DNA from: Amphiura filiformis
Lineage: Eukaryota > Echinodermata > Ophiuroidea > Amphilepidida > Amphiuridae
Reading direction: 5' to 3'
Assembly (NCBI RefSeq): GCF_039555335.1
Contig: NC_092647.1
Location: 12,593,094-12,657,093, forward strand
DNA: 64,000 nucleotides
Of this stretch, positions 44,096-55,629 are shown piece by piece. A program made the translations under genes and the position numbers. Below the pieces are notes generated by a model. It was not told the DNA's origin. It saw only the letters and a list, made by a program, of their open reading frames with translations, and did not search any database. Each line of letters opens with the position of its first letter. Position 1 is the stretch's first letter.

Positions 44096-44500
44096 AGTAA
44101 AGTCACTGAATGAACCCCGAAACATAAAATGACTTTGTTTTTAAGAATAGGTAAAACAATGAGTGATAAATGAAAGTTGTTATTAAGATGCAAATTATGT
44201 TCGACTCAGGAGCAGTGGCGTAGCCAAGCCCCCCCCCCCCCCCCCCATGGTGGCCGCCCGGTATTTAAGGTTGTTAGGCCTTTTTTGTCCTTTTAGCCCA
44301 TTTTGAATTTGGACCGTTTTTGTCAATGTTTACACCCCCCCCCTTACAATTGGTCTTGACCCCCCCCATTCACTTTTTTGTTACATAGCCCTATTTCATG
44401 AAAGCATGTAAGGAATTACTGGGGTCTCCATTGCACCTCCTCATCAAAATTAATAAGTCTATCTTGATTTAAAAGTGCGTCTCAAGTCCCTTCTTTTTTT
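44096..44500 (+). repeat. Dispersed repeat copy 1 (partner 45545-46030)
   Basis: Shared blocks GGGATAAATGAAAGTTG-like, TATGTTCGACTCAGGAGC and GCACCTCCTCATCAAAAT. C-runs at 44229-44246. Confidence 0.7.
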
Positions 44501-44519
44501 CTTTTTCTTTTTTTTTACT

Positions 44520-44690
44520 TTAGTTTTTGCTAAACCATGAAATGGTCGTAGTCTTTCTCACTTCCTTACTCAGCAACCTTTTGGTCTAAAATGGACATAT
44601 TTCCAAATACCAAGAAGGTAGGCCTATGACCCCCTGAGTGGTGTCACATGAAAGAGAAAAAATTAAAAACTGTTTAAATATACAGGGTAA
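44520..44690 (+). repeat. Single-monomer copy of the 146-bp-monomer element
   Basis: Head GCTAAACCATGAAATGGTCG, GGTCTAAAATGGACATAT and one GAGTGGTGTCACATGAAAG unit. Confidence 0.65.
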
Positions 44691-45540
44691 GTAAAAAAAA
44701 GTGCAATAGAGCAAAGAATCGATATTTATGTACGAACCAGACCACCAAGTTTCCCATCATTGAACGTTTTTATAAATGCCACATTCAATAGTTATACCTT
44801 CTGTGAAAAAATGAAGTGACTCGCTACTATGCCTACCGTTTAATTTTTATGTTTGCTGCGTGCGTTACTTTAATTTTTTTTCTGTTCAAACTAACTTTCT
44901 AACATTAATTTAAGCCCTTCCTACCTCACTCGACTCCAACTCCAGTTTGTTTAAAACCCCAATAATGTCCAACTTCCTGGATATTTTGTAATTTACTCCA
45001 CTTCAATTTGCGCGCATTTCATTCCGACATTTGAAAGCCTACAGATTTATATGTTTTTGATAGAGAATAAACATCCGGCTTTAAAGTAAAGGGAAAATGA
45101 AAATAACAACAAATAAATGTTTCTTCTCCTTAAACAAGACCAAGGAATTTACAAATGTCTTTATGTCACTAGTTACCAGTTTCGATTACCAATCTGCTGG
45201 ATATAATACGGTAGCTAAATGAATACATGATATAATATGTCACGTCATGGGAGCCTCAGTGAGGCTATTTTTAAGCCTGCAAAATCGTTTTACTGAAGAC
45301 GAAGAAAATGCATGTTAAAACGAATGAGAGGCTTGGCTTGGCTTTTTTTAGTAAAACCCCAGCACATTTTACACTATGCATCAGTGCTTGCGTGTACGCT
45401 TTCCAGTCCCGGAACTTACGTTATGAATATTTTGGTAATATTTTCTGATATTGGCACGCTAAAACGGGACAGGAACAAATAATAATTTTCGAGTGAATGT
45501 TCATACGTGTTAGTGGTTTAAACAGCAATAGTTTAAACAG
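44691..45540. other. No gene seen
   Basis: AT-rich; no clear repeat or exon. Confidence 0.3.
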
Positions 45541-45544
45541 TCTG

Positions 45545-46030
45545 CAAGAAGAATCGCTGAATGAACTCTAAAATAGCTTTGTTATAAAGAATAGGTAAAA
45601 AATAAGGGATAAATGAAAGTTGCTATTCAAATTCAAATTCATTATGTTCGACTCAGGAGCTAAAATTCTCCCCCCCATTGTCCCCAGCACTTTTTGTATT
45701 ATCTTTTCTGATGTAGGCCTATATTATGGTATTGACAAAGATGCCAAGTTTTCAATTATACATGAAATAACAAGAAACACCCCCCCACCCCGAAACATCC
45801 ACACGCATTATGCTCTTTTTACCGTGTTTGCTATTATAGTTATTTATATAGGAGTTATCAACGATAATGTCAAATTGGTTCATTATTTTGTGACATTCAC
45901 TTTTTGTTACATATTAGCATGTAGGAATTCTCCTTTAGGGCCTATTTCTCCCTGGGGTCTCCCTTGCACCTCCTCATCAAAATATATAAGGTCACCTTAA
46001 TTTAATAGTTCGTCTCAAACCCTTCCCAAA
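45545..46030 (+). repeat. Dispersed repeat copy 2
   Basis: Diverged copy of 44096-44500. The 126-codon open frame at 45620-46000 lies entirely in it and is not conserved in copy 1. Confidence 0.7.
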
Positions 46031-46214
46031 GTGAATGCGCCGGAATGCGCGTGCGGTTTTAGGGCTGTTTTTTTTTTTTACTTTTTTTTACTTTAGTCTT
46101 CTTTAATCTGTGCAATGAGCTTTTTTTGTTTTTTTAATTAATTTAGGTATAATTAAATTTATAATTTTTCTACTATACTCAAAAATTGCCCCCAAAATGT
46201 GATACAGTACCGTT

Positions 46215-46320
46215 TTCGGTCCTTCAGAGAACCTTTAAGGGTTCTCCAAATTAAAGAACCTTTTTGAGAGGTTCAAGAGAGAAGGTTCTCCTGAGAGGAC
46301 AAAAAGGTTCTATTTCACAT
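46215..46320. repeat. AGAACCTTT / AAGGTTCT inverted cluster
   Basis: AGAACCTTTAAGGGTTCTCC, AAAGAACCTTTTTGAGAGG, AGAAGGTTCTCC and AAAAAGGTTCT form several overlapping hairpins. Confidence 0.7.
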
Positions 46321-46394
46321 TTATTTCTTAGATGTACACTCCTCCTCAGAAGAACTAAGTAATTCCGTTAACTTAGTCGTGTTTAACCAGTGGC

Positions 46395-46470
46395 GTAGGG
46401 TGGGTGGGTAACTCGCCCGTGGGTGTGTTCCGGTGGGTGGGGGTGGGCGGGGGTGGTGGTCGGTGTTTCA
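46395..46470 (+). repeat. G-rich patch with quadruplex potential
   Basis: GGTGGGTGGGTAAC and GGTGGGTGGGGGTGGGCGGG. Confidence 0.7.
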
Positions 46471-46696
46471 TTCAGGTCTCTGCAGTGGTTAATTTAATAG
46501 ATTAACTTACGGCCAACCAAAAAGTTTTTTAGCAATCAATACTTTATATCTTGGTGTAAAAATTCAATAAATTCTTTAACATGTTCAATTATTTCTTTCA
46601 TCATGTTGATCATTGTTGTTTAAGGGGGTATAATACCCTGATTTTCATCAGTACCCCTCTTCTTTTTTCCTTGCAAATTTATGAAGTACATAAATA

Positions 46697-47376
46697 CCCA
46701 GCAAACACAAAAACGTTTTAAATAAGTTATATTTTGGCTCTTGGTTTAGGTAAAAACGTTTTAATAACATTAAAATGTCGGGTTATATAAAGGTCATGAT
46801 AACGTTTTAAAACGTTTTGTATGAAAACACACTACAACAATATTTTTAAATGTTTTCAAAAATGTTATTGTAAACTATTTTTGCAAACATTTTTGCCAAA
46901 TATTGTGTCAATACTTAAATAACATTATGTTAAAATATTTTAACCCAGCAAACACAGAAATGTTCTTAAAATGTTTTTTCAAAACCTTTTAATAACATTT
47001 AAATGTCGGGTTACATAAAGGTCATGAAAAAACGTTTGTAAAACGTTATTGAAAATATTTTGGGCGAACATTTTTCGCAAAATATTTTTTCAATCCCAAA
47101 ATAACATTTTGTTTAGAATGTTTTGTATCAAGTTTTCAAGAATATTTTTGGAATGCTATTAAAACGTTTTTATACCCATTATATAACCCGACATTTAAAC
47201 GTTTTCTGTAAAACGTTTTTGTTTGCTGAGCAGTAGATTATCAAAAATGTTTTTAAGGTTATGAAAACGTTTTATACTCTTAATATACCCTTTATATAAC
47301 CCGACATTTAAACGTTTTCTGACGACCTTTTATAACCTTTTGCGAATGATGTCGAAAACGTTTTGTGTTTGCTGGG
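46697..47376. mobile_element. CCCAGCAAACA MITE with a second copy nested inside
   Basis: Outer ends CCCAGCAAACACAAAAACG and CGTTTTGTGTTTGCTGGG. An inner pair at about 46943-47227 (CCCAGCAAACACAGAAATG and GTTTTTGTTTGCTGAG) marks a second element. Internal ATGTCGGGTTATATAAAGGTC blocks occur in both orientations. Confidence 0.8.
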
Positions 47377-47379
47377 TAT

Positions 47380-48860
47380 GTTCATCACTGCATGTCCTGA
47401 ACTTTATCCTAGTAACTCAGATGTGTGTTTCATAACAAACCATAATTTATTCTATTCAACATGTTCAAGTAGAGTACATGAGTAGAATACATTAAATCCT
47501 TTGTTATAGTCTCTATAGAAAATTTATTCAGCGCGGCGGTGCATGCAAAATAACACTGAATAAATTAAATAAACTCTAACCCAATGGATGCATAGTCAAT
47601 TTAATTACTATATGTACCTCCTATAATGTGTTGTTAGGAAAAGAGATTTAAAAAGAGGTCATCATAGGTCAGGTAATAGGTCACTTGGTTCAGGTCAAAT
47701 TTAAGCATCCATTTGAATACATGTGAGAGTCTGAGATATCCTAATGAGGCGTAAATTTTGATATTCTGTCTTTTACTGGATATTGAAAAGTGCAAGGTGG
47801 ATATACTAAAATACCTTGTTGAGATGGATTGGACAAATAAATATAAAATAGTTACCAAAATCACAAAACTGAAGCTTACGGGAAAAAGACCTAAATATGG
47901 TGGTATAGGTGACAAGAAATACAATTTTTTCAACATTGCTGTAGTGTGGTTGTGGTAACCTGGTACCTATGGCTTAATGAAGTTTCAGTGAAATAATGTC
48001 GCAAGTTAAAAATACAAAATATAGCTCAACATTGTAAATAGAAGCATTTTAACCAGTTCGTTTTTTGATAGGTGTGGAGCACCAAGTTCATGAAGTCATA
48101 AAAGAAATCAGGAACCACTTATGCCCTATTCCCATTCCAAAACTTTAACGAAATCCGTTGATAGTAAGCTGTCCAAAATGAAGTGAATTTAAAACATCAG
48201 TGATGTACCACCTTTTGGCTTCTACCTTTAAAAGCATGCCACCAATAAAACAAGAAGATTAGCCCCGTCATTTTGCATACCACTTTGTTAATTTTTTTTG
48301 TAATAATTTCTTCACAAAATGCACAAAAAAAATGCAACAAAAATAAATCAATGGGTGTAGTACCCCTTTAATCTGTCTTATACAGCTCTGTGATATGGCC
48401 ACATAAAATTGACATTCGTTTCATGTCCATACCTTTTTGGAAAGGGAGCAGGAAGGGTGTTGTGTGTGTGGGGGTGAGTATGTGTGTGCTAAATTGTGCA
48501 AAATACAGCATTTTTCACGTAAAATTGACATTGCGAGCATTTTTCAGCATCTGCTAGGAAAATGATGAGACCCTTTTGTACTTATTATGAGGAGTTTTAG
48601 AGTTCCACAAAAAACAGCACTTGCGGGATTTATGCTAATTAATAAACTAATTTATTAGCATTAACATTTTACTATTTTAGTATATTAAAACGGAAAATAA
48701 AAAAAAAAATATGGACTGATCCCAGAAAGTGACAAGGCGGGGGAGGGCATGAAACTATTTTTTTTTATTTGGCCCATGCTCCTGTAGTCTTGTTTATCAC
48801 AACCACAGATATTAGAACATTGTGCGTTCAGATATTTCTGGTTCAACTGTGAGGAGGTAG
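47380..48860. other. No gene seen; GT-rich patch at 48455-48490
   Basis: AT-rich. A 100-codon minus-strand frame (47634-47936) is hydrophobic by composition but has no supporting start context or splice signals. Confidence 0.35.
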
Positions 48861-48862
48861 CG

Positions 48863-49290
48863 TAAAATGGTATCAGCCTATAATAGTAATGTTACTTGCT
48901 TACTAACTTATTAACGTTACTTACTGACTCTACCTTTTGGTCTGAAATGGACATATTTTGAAATGCCACAAGGGTATGACCCCAAGTGTGTCAAATGAAA
49001 AAGAAGAAAGTAAAGAATAATAATTACAATAGAAATATTTCCCCGCCCGGGGGTGACACTCATCATAAGACCCGAGTCAATATCCATATGGGTCCTATTC
49101 ATATCTCAAAATGCGAAAAAGGTATGACCCCTGAGTGGTGTCAAATGAAAGTGATAAATGTAAGGAATATAATAAAACAATTTCCCAACCGGGGTGAAAT
49201 TCTTCATAAGACCTGGGTCAATATTCATATTTCGGTTCCTCTTCATATCTCAAAATGCCAAGAAGGTATTACCTCCCCCCCCGAGTGGTG
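48863..49290 (+). mobile_element. 146-bp-monomer element, left part (split by a LINE)
   Basis: Head-like GTAAAATGGTATCAGCCTA and TTTTGGTCTGAAATGGACAT, then monomers with GGTATGACCCC at 48974, 49120 and 49266 (exact 146-base spacing). It stops inside GAGTGGTGTC at 49290. Confidence 0.8.
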
Positions 49291-49469
49291 TCTTGTCTTG
49301 TCTTGTCTTTGTTAAGTCGGCAGGTTCAGTCTTGCTGTACTTTCGCCAACTTTGATGCTGCTCAAGCTGATATTGATATGACTACATGTAGGCCTACCTA
49401 TTACTTTTGTACTCTATTTTTGAAGATATCAAGTGTGGCTGCTGAAGTGGTGTCCCCCTGGAGCTTGTT

Positions 49470-51244
49470 CTAGTCTGTCACAGTGCGAGGAAGGAAGGAA
49501 TTCAAATAGATGTCCTTTGTTCCTTGCATCTTGAGGATTTTATGTTGGTGACTACCCCTGGTTCTGGTTTCCGTTGACATGGTGATCATGTCGTCCCTGT
49601 CGATTGCGACCAAGTCGTTCATGATTTTGTACATGATCATGGTCAGTCTGTTTGTTCTGCGTCGGTCTTCTAAGGTCTTCCACTCAAGTTTCTCCAGCAT
49701 TTTTGTTACACTGCTGCGCTGCTCGTAGTCTTTCAAGCAATCTGGCTGCTTTCCGCTGGGCTTATCTCCTCTTCTGTATGGATCCCATACACAGGAAGCA
49801 TATTATAATACGGGTCTAACCAGCGCTGTATATGCTGCTACTTTAGTTTCCTGTGATGCAAACCAGATGTTTCTCTTAAGGAAGCCCAGGATCCTGCTTG
49901 CTTTTGAGGCTGCCATCTTGATGTGCCCTTCCACTGAAGACGATTGTCGATTTGAACTCCTAAATATGGATGGCTAGTCACTTCATTGAGTTCTTCTCCA
50001 CAGAATGTGAGTTCATCTGCGGTCTTTCTTTCTTGAGGGTGATCTGCATATGCATAACAGAGCACTTGCTGGGATTGAATTTCATGCCCCATTTGTCTTG
50101 CCACTCCTGAAGTTTTGTCAGGTCGTCTTGCAAGACTGTCAGCTCCTCAGGTGAACTGCTAGATGTATAAAGCACACAATCATCTGCAAACAACCTTGCT
50201 GTACTTGTGAGGTTTGCAGGAAAGTCATTGAACCACAATGGTCCAGTGACTGTGCCTTGTGGAACCCCTGAAGTCACATTTTCAGCTCTGAAGGTGTCCC
50301 TTCACAGACCACTCTCTGTGTACGTCTAGTAAGGAAGTTTGTTACCCATTTGTGAATGGCACCCCTGATGCCATAATGCTCAAGTTTCTTGAGGAGGCGT
50401 TGATGTGGCACTTTGTCGAACGCTTTGGCGAAGTCTGAGATGGCCATTATATGCGTGACTTCACCTCTTTCGATGCTCTTGGTCAGGTCATTTAATGTCA
50501 GGATAAGTTGAGTTTCCGTCGAGTGCTTTGCACGGAACCCATGCTGCTTGTCAACAAGAATACTGTTCTGTTCCAAGTGTCCCATTACATACATGAGAAT
50601 GGATGATGTGCTCCATCACCTTGCACGGAACGCTGGTCAATGAGACAGGCCTGTAGTTTTCAGGCTTTGATTTTTCACCCTTTTTGTAGATTGCACTGAC
50701 GTTGGCTTCACCCCATTGATGTGGAATCTCCCTTTATCAAGGGTCTCTTGGAAAAATTTGGTGAATCTTGGTGTCAATTCCGTCGCCGCCATCTTGAGTA
50801 GCCATGTTGGAATGCCGTCAGGCCCAGATGCCTTATTTGGATTAAGGTTCTGAAGTTGCTTGAGTACCCCTTCTTCTCGTATGATCAGCTTCTTGATGGG
50901 AGGAATGGTGCTACTGGCAGATTTGGTATAGTAGAATCCTCCGTAGTGAAAACACTGCTGAATTGGTCGCTGAGCGCCTCAGCCTTCCCTTTGTTCGTAC
51001 TAAGGATTTTGTTGTTCACTTTGAGATCTGGTACTCCTCCTCCATCCTGGCGAAGCTTCTTGATAAATGACCAGAATTCTTTGGTATTGTCCTTAAGACA
51101 GCTTTCAATGTAATCTTTAACATGTTCCCTCTCTTTCGAGCAAAGTTTGTACTTCTCCCAGTCGGTTGATTTTCCAGAACACTTTGCCTTGTTGTAGGCC
51201 ATTTGTTTCTTTCTACACAACCTTCTGTGCTCCTCGTGAACCAA
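49470..51244 (-). pseudogene. LINE reverse transcriptase region (broken)
   Basis: Four minus-strand frames cover a non-LTR reverse transcriptase. 50885-51244 is the pre-RT linker (EFWSFIKKLRQDGGGVPDLK). 50274-50594 has QHGFRAKHSTETQL and SDFAKAFDKVPHQRLLKKL, the fingers and first catalytic Asp. 49978-50277 has SGVPQGTVTGPL and LFADDCVLY, the FADD catalytic motif. 49838-50104 has HPYLGVQIDNRLQW, the thumb. 49470-49736 ends with EDRRRTNRLTMIMYKI and SFLPRTVTDW-like sequence. Catalytic aspartates survive but the frames do not join. Confidence 0.9.
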
Positions 51245-52298
51245 GGCAGACTGTGCCTGTTAGAGACCATTTTGATGGAACATGTTTGTCCATGACAGAT
51301 TTGATTTGATTCTCAATGGCATCCCATTTCTCTTGGACAGTTGACCCAGTCAGTTTCTCGTAAGTTTCTTGGAAATGAGTCAGGTCCTCTTTAATTTCGT
51401 CTTCGTCAGCTTTGTTTTTCAGGTAGATTCTGCGGGTGGATTTCTTTTCCCTTTTTCCAGCTAAATCCAATTCATCCAATTCAAGTAATACCACGCTGTG
51501 ATCACTCATACCAGGTACTACATCAACGGTCTTAATTCCTTTGCTGTTTGTCCAAACCACGTCAAGTATGTTATCTCCCCTAGTTGGTTTGTGAACCACC
51601 TGGTCCAGCCCATTTTCAAAGACTGTCAAGGAGTTCTTCAGCTACCTCCTTTGAAGCATAACTGTCTGGAATAACGGTCTGGTTTATTCAGTTAACATTT
51701 GGTTGATTTGCATCGCCACTCAGAATAATGTCAAACTCTTTATGTTTGGAACTGATGGTTGCAAGTGAATTTTGGAGACCTTTAACTGCGTCCATGTCGT
51801 TGTGGTGGGACTTGTAGGCTAGTAGGTGCCCAACAGTAGGTTTCTCCTTCCCTTTACTTCCACTTGGCTCCACAATAATTCACATTCAGAGTCAAACTCG
51901 GTTCTATGCGTGACTATAAGGTCCCTTTTACAAGCAAAAAGAACACCCCATGCCTGTCACCTTCCTGTCTTTCCTGTAGTTGTAATTGCTTTGAAGAAAC
52001 TCAGAGTTCTGTATGTCTGGAGAGAGCCACGTCTCTGTACCCTGTATGATGTCAGGGTTATATTCCTGGATTAATGCTTCCACTTCAGCCACTTTATTCA
52101 TGATGCTTTGGAAGTTTATCACAAGGATTTTCAGCGAGTTGAGGTGATTTCTATTACTAGTCTGATGTCTGTTCTTCCTTCCTCTTGAATGGAGTCATCT
52201 TCATCCGCGCAACTTGTGTCCCCTAAATCGAAGAACGAGTCTCGAAAATCAAGGACTTCACATTCGGGGCATTTCCAATCGAATGTCTGCCCAAGCTT
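51213..52298 (-). pseudogene. LINE endonuclease region (broken)
   Basis: Frames at 51928-52122, 51688-51873 and 51213-51629 spell an APE-like endonuclease. MINFQSIMNKVAEVEALI and IQGTETWLSPD carry the N-terminal metal-binding Glu. IILSGDANQPN corresponds to the GDFN motif with Phe replaced by Ala. LDVVWTN and PGMSDHSVVL carry the catalytic SDH. At least two frameshifts separate them. Upstream, DWKCPECEVLDF is a Cys-rich N-terminal remnant cut off at 52298. Confidence 0.88.
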
Positions 52299-52675
52299 GT
52301 CAAATGAAAGAGGACAAAGTAAAGAATAGGCCCTATATAAAAAAAAAATCCCCACTGGGGGGTAACACTCCTCATAAGACCTGGGTCAATATTCATATTT
52401 TGGGTCCTTTTTGTATCTCGAGTGGTGTCAAATAAAAGAGAAATAAAAATAAAGAATGTACCGGTACCCTACCCCCTCCCGGTATTAAAATTACTTTATA
52501 AATTTCCACACGGTGACGATCCTCATAAAACTCTGTTCAAAATGCCTATTTTGGGTCTATATTTCAGAATCCCAAGAAGGTTTGACCCCCCGGGGGACAG
52601 TGGTATAATCTGTTCTTCCCTGGTATAATACAATAACATGGTTCAGCTATGGTGCGGTAACCGCTAACAACCCGA
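52299..52675 (+). mobile_element. 146-bp-monomer element, right part
   Basis: Resumes TGTCAAATGAAAGAGGAC, with further monomers (CTCATAAGACCTGGGTCAAT, GTGGTGTCAAATAAAAG) and the tail CATGGTTCAGCTATGGTGCGG seen also at 39131-39152. Confidence 0.8.
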
Positions 52676-52964
52676 CAGGAAGATTTCATGGATTTAGAGA
52701 AACGACTGGTAAAGACTAAGAGGCAATTATTTAAAGATGGATGCTCGCGAACCCACACGTAAACATTAACCGTGATGGAATAATAATGCTGCAAAAAGGT
52801 GTTAATATGGCAAGAGCAACTACAGTTTCGAATCGAAGGTAATTATTTGATCTAAAATATTCTTGAAATGAATTCGGTTTCATCATCAGCGATGAATATT
52901 TCATGAAATTGTACATTACTTTGCACCCAAGTTCTGACTTGTTTCCCCCTTAACATAGTCATGA

Positions 52965-53145
52965 TAGTATACAAATACAACATGTTTTGAGGGGAAGTAG
53001 TCAAAACTACTGGTCCCGAGGTGTTGGATGATTTGACTACTTCCCGACGCGTCAGCGGAGGGAAGTAGTCAAATCATCCAACACCTCGGGACCAGTAGTT
53101 TTGACTACTTCCCCTAAAACATGTTGTATTTGTTTTACTATACCT
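52965..53145. mobile_element. Near-perfect palindrome, ~70-bp arms
   Basis: ACAACATGTTTTGAGGGGAA...GATTTGACTACTTCCC pairs with GGGAAGTAGTCAAATCATCC...CCCCTAAAACATGTTGT around a ~12-base GACGCGTCAGCGG centre, with about one mismatch. GGAAGTAGTCAAA also repeats inside each arm. Looks like a young hairpin element. Confidence 0.88.
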
Positions 53146-53600
53146 CATAAATATATTCACTATCACGGTAAAATCGTAAACAAAAGTCAAAACACACACC
53201 AGTCAACGTGCCGGCCGGCATGGTAAATAAGCTTAATATTTTGGCTTACCTGATTTTATTGGAGGATTTCTGTTCAATCAATCTACATTTTGACCTATAT
53301 TGTTCGAATTTTCTTTTTAACATTCCATAAATAACATTTTGTTTCATAAAACGTCAAATTCGCGTGTTATTTTCCATCGGTATCTCGGCAAAATAACTGC
53401 AGCAGACGCCATTTTCACGATAAACGCATCTGCAGAATCGCCGTTGTGTAGCATAATGCTACGTCAAAAGGAACGGTGACGCGCGGGGTCGATACACCGT
53501 GTGGTAGTAGCACTGAAGTCTATTTAACAACCAGAAGCATATGCTTTCGATACACACCACCACATTGGGTTCGTTACTTTTAATGCACTCGGTGTTTCTA
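53146..53600. other. Intergenic / upstream sequence
   Basis: No gene. More CpG than surroundings near 53385-53510 (AGACGCCATTTTCACG, GGTGACGCGCGGGG), possibly the outer part of the following promoter. Confidence 0.35.
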
Positions 53601-53651
53601 CCGTCCCGGCTCAAACCAGGCTCAAACGATTCTAGACGTTTTTCTCACAAG

Positions 53652-53705
53652 CCCCGCCTACTTTTCCTTCCTTCTCGGCGACCCGGAAGTAACGTTTTCC
53701 ATTGG
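53652..53705 (+). promoter_or_regulatory. Housekeeping-type promoter block (GC box, ETS site, inverted CCAAT)
   Basis: CCCCGCC at 53652-53658, ACCCGGAAGTAAC (ETS core CCGGAAGT at 53683-53690) and CCATTGG at 53699-53705 lie within about 55 bases, with no TATA box. This is the usual arrangement of TATA-less ubiquitous promoters, 80-130 bases before a start codon and donor at 53784-53797. Confidence 0.5.
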
Positions 53706-53783
53706 TTTGTGTGGTGCAAAGTGAGGAAATTACCAATATTTGGCAACGAATTACAGGAATTCCAGTCGTAGATCTCGACTGAA

Positions 53784-53796
53784 ATGGATATATTAG
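53784..53796 (+). CDS. Possible short first coding exon
   Basis: GAAATGG gives a start codon at 53784. Thirteen coding bases (M-D-I-L plus one base) precede a donor (TTAG then GTAAAT at 53797). If real, this is the start of the gene ending at 56214-56385. The phases do not match the longer frame of that exon, so at least one exon between them would be needed; alternatively the shorter frame is used. Confidence 0.3.
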
Positions 53797-54290
53797 GTAA
53801 ATAACACTTTCATTTATGTAATATCAAAAAATTGTAGGAGATCTACTACCAGTTTGGTAGAAAATCGAGTTGAAATGTGGGCATGTTTTTGGTATAATGG
53901 TCAATTGAATTGACGGGTTCGTATTAAACTCAATGGGAATCTCAAGCTTTCGGCTAGGCTAAACTTTAGTCTCGGCATTATACAACAATATTTTGTAAAT
54001 TTTTCTCGTAAATCGACTCGTCCATGTGTGGTATACACTCTCTTTTTCCATTTAAATAGTTAAGAATGGAAATTTTGGCCTTACGAGTGTAACAATTACG
54101 AGGTATTTGTCCGCGGTTTCGGATTCTGTTCCCTTCGCCAGTAGTGCAAGACTGTGGAATTCGGCAATGTCGAGATAGTATTTTCACGAGTTCATACCCT
54201 AAAATGCACTTTATCACTGAGTGTCTCCCAACGAGTGTTTTTTTATTTATATCAAATGTCTTCATTACAAAAGAAAACGTCCAAACCTGT

Positions 54291-54712
54291 TAGGGGTGGT
54301 GCAATAATTATGTGTACCCTGGGGGAATTATAGGGGGGCAAAGATTTTGGGCAGGTCAAAAGGGGGGGTCAAGTGATTTTTGGCAGGCCGAAAGGGGGGC
54401 AAGCAATTTTTGACACAGATATTTGGGCACCGTCTCTATATTACGCTCTAAAAAGGCATAGGAAAACGTTAGGAATACGTTCAAATTTCCTGCTCGCTGC
54501 GCTCGCATTATATGATAAGGCAATTTAAGGTTTTAAATTCGGGTTCCCCAAAATCTTGCATGTGTAAGGGGGGGTGGGGCAAAGATTTTTTGGCACATCA
54601 AAAGGGGGGGGCAAAGGTTTTTTGGCACGTCGAAAGGGGGGGGGGGGGCAAAAATTTTGGCAGACCATTTTGAGAATTCACCCCGGGTACACATAATTAT
54701 TGCACCACCCTT
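54291..54712. mobile_element. GTGCAATAATTATG MITE with G-runs, copy 1
   Basis: Ends GGGTGGTGCAATAATTATG and CATAATTATTGCACCACCC (TIR ~28 bases) with TTA on both sides. The interior repeats GGGGGGCAAAGATTTTTTGGC. Confidence 0.85.
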
Positions 54713-54752
54713 AATTTAGATTTTAGTTAAGAGAATTCCCACATAAGGGGCC

Positions 54753-55217
54753 TAGGGCTGGCATTTTCTTCGAAATGGGGGGTCCCAAATATGTCGGTGA
54801 CCGGAGAAATGACCCCCTATCGCGGCAAATTTTTATGACCCCCCCTAAATTTGGTTGGAAAATTTTATGAACCCCCCCTTCCATCTACACAGACTCAAGA
54901 CAAATTATTTATTGCGAACTAAATGCTGCACGCACTCAAAACTTTATAGTGAAGAAAGTGCATTGAGCGTGTTAAAATTTTTATTGTAAGTGTAAACAAG
55001 GCGCGCGTTGCACGCAAACATTTTGCATAGATTGTACGCACATTTCGATTGTGAAGTCAAAGAATGCGCTAAAATTTTAAGTCACCAGCCCTTAATAATT
55101 CTATAACCCCCCTATTTTGGGTGTTAACAAAATTATAACCCCCCTATCTTTTGTCTGAAAATTCTATGACCCCCCTGTATTTTTTTTTTTTTTTTTCTGA
55201 AGAAAATGCCAGCCCCC
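54753..55217. mobile_element. MITE with GGGCTGGCATTTTCTTC ends
   Basis: GGGCTGGCATTTTCTTC is mirrored by GAAGAAAATGCCAGCCC. Inside, imperfect repeats of TTTATGACCCCCC. Confidence 0.8.
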
Positions 55218-55290
55218 TCATCACCTTCAAAATACAAAACACTTGATTTGTTTACCTCTTTGATGAAGTATGTATTTTAAAACTGCATTT

Positions 55291-55625
55291 AGGGGTTGTG
55301 CAATAATGATGAGCTCCCTCATGGGGGGATTTCAAACGGCTTGCCAAAAATTGCTTGCCCCCCCCCACGGCATGCCAAAATCACTTGCCCCACCTCTTGG
55401 CCCGCCAAAAAATATTCCCCCCCCCCCTCCTTTTGCACATGCCAAACTTGGGATCCCAATTTGCAAACCTTAAAATGGTCTATATGCTTACATGTTGCGA
55501 ATGCAGCGAGCAGGAAAATTGGCATATTTAAGCGTTTCCGTACGGTTTTCCTAAGCCTTTTTAGAGCGTTTTATTTAAAAGGCGCCCCAGAATGTGTGCC
55601 AAAATCATTTGCCCCCCCCTCTCAG
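55291..55625. mobile_element. GTGCAATAATTATG MITE, truncated copy
   Basis: Starts GGGGTTGTGCAATAATGATG, contains GCCAAAAATTGCTTGCCCC, and lacks the opposite end. The 135-codon frame across it is a by-product. Confidence 0.7.
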
Positions 55626-55629
55626 CTTT

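Larger units (their letters stand above)
49291..52298 (-). mobile_element. CR1/L2-like LINE, 3.0 kb, 5'-truncated and frameshifted
   Basis: Minus-strand order: Cys motif (KCPEC), endonuclease, linker, reverse transcriptase, C-terminal domain, then a 3' end in (AAGAC)n at 49291-49312. Short microsatellite tails in place of poly-A are usual for CR1/L2. It interrupts the monomer word GAGTGGTGTCAAATG: GAGTGGTGTC on the left, TGTCAAATG on the right, so TGTC is duplicated. Several frameshifts and stops make it inactive. Confidence 0.9.

Noticed and set aside
45620-46000. 126-codon open frame
   Set aside because: Lies inside a dispersed repeat whose other copy (44096-44500) does not keep the frame.
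47634-47936. 100-codon hydrophobic minus-strand frame as membrane protein
   Set aside because: AT-rich codons give hydrophobicity automatically; no start context or exon signals.
53978-54265. 95-codon minus-strand frame (MKTFDINKKTLVGRHSVIKC...)
   Set aside because: No motif, no supporting promoter on that strand, and unremarkable for AT-rich DNA; a possible acceptor in its middle gives no consistent frame.
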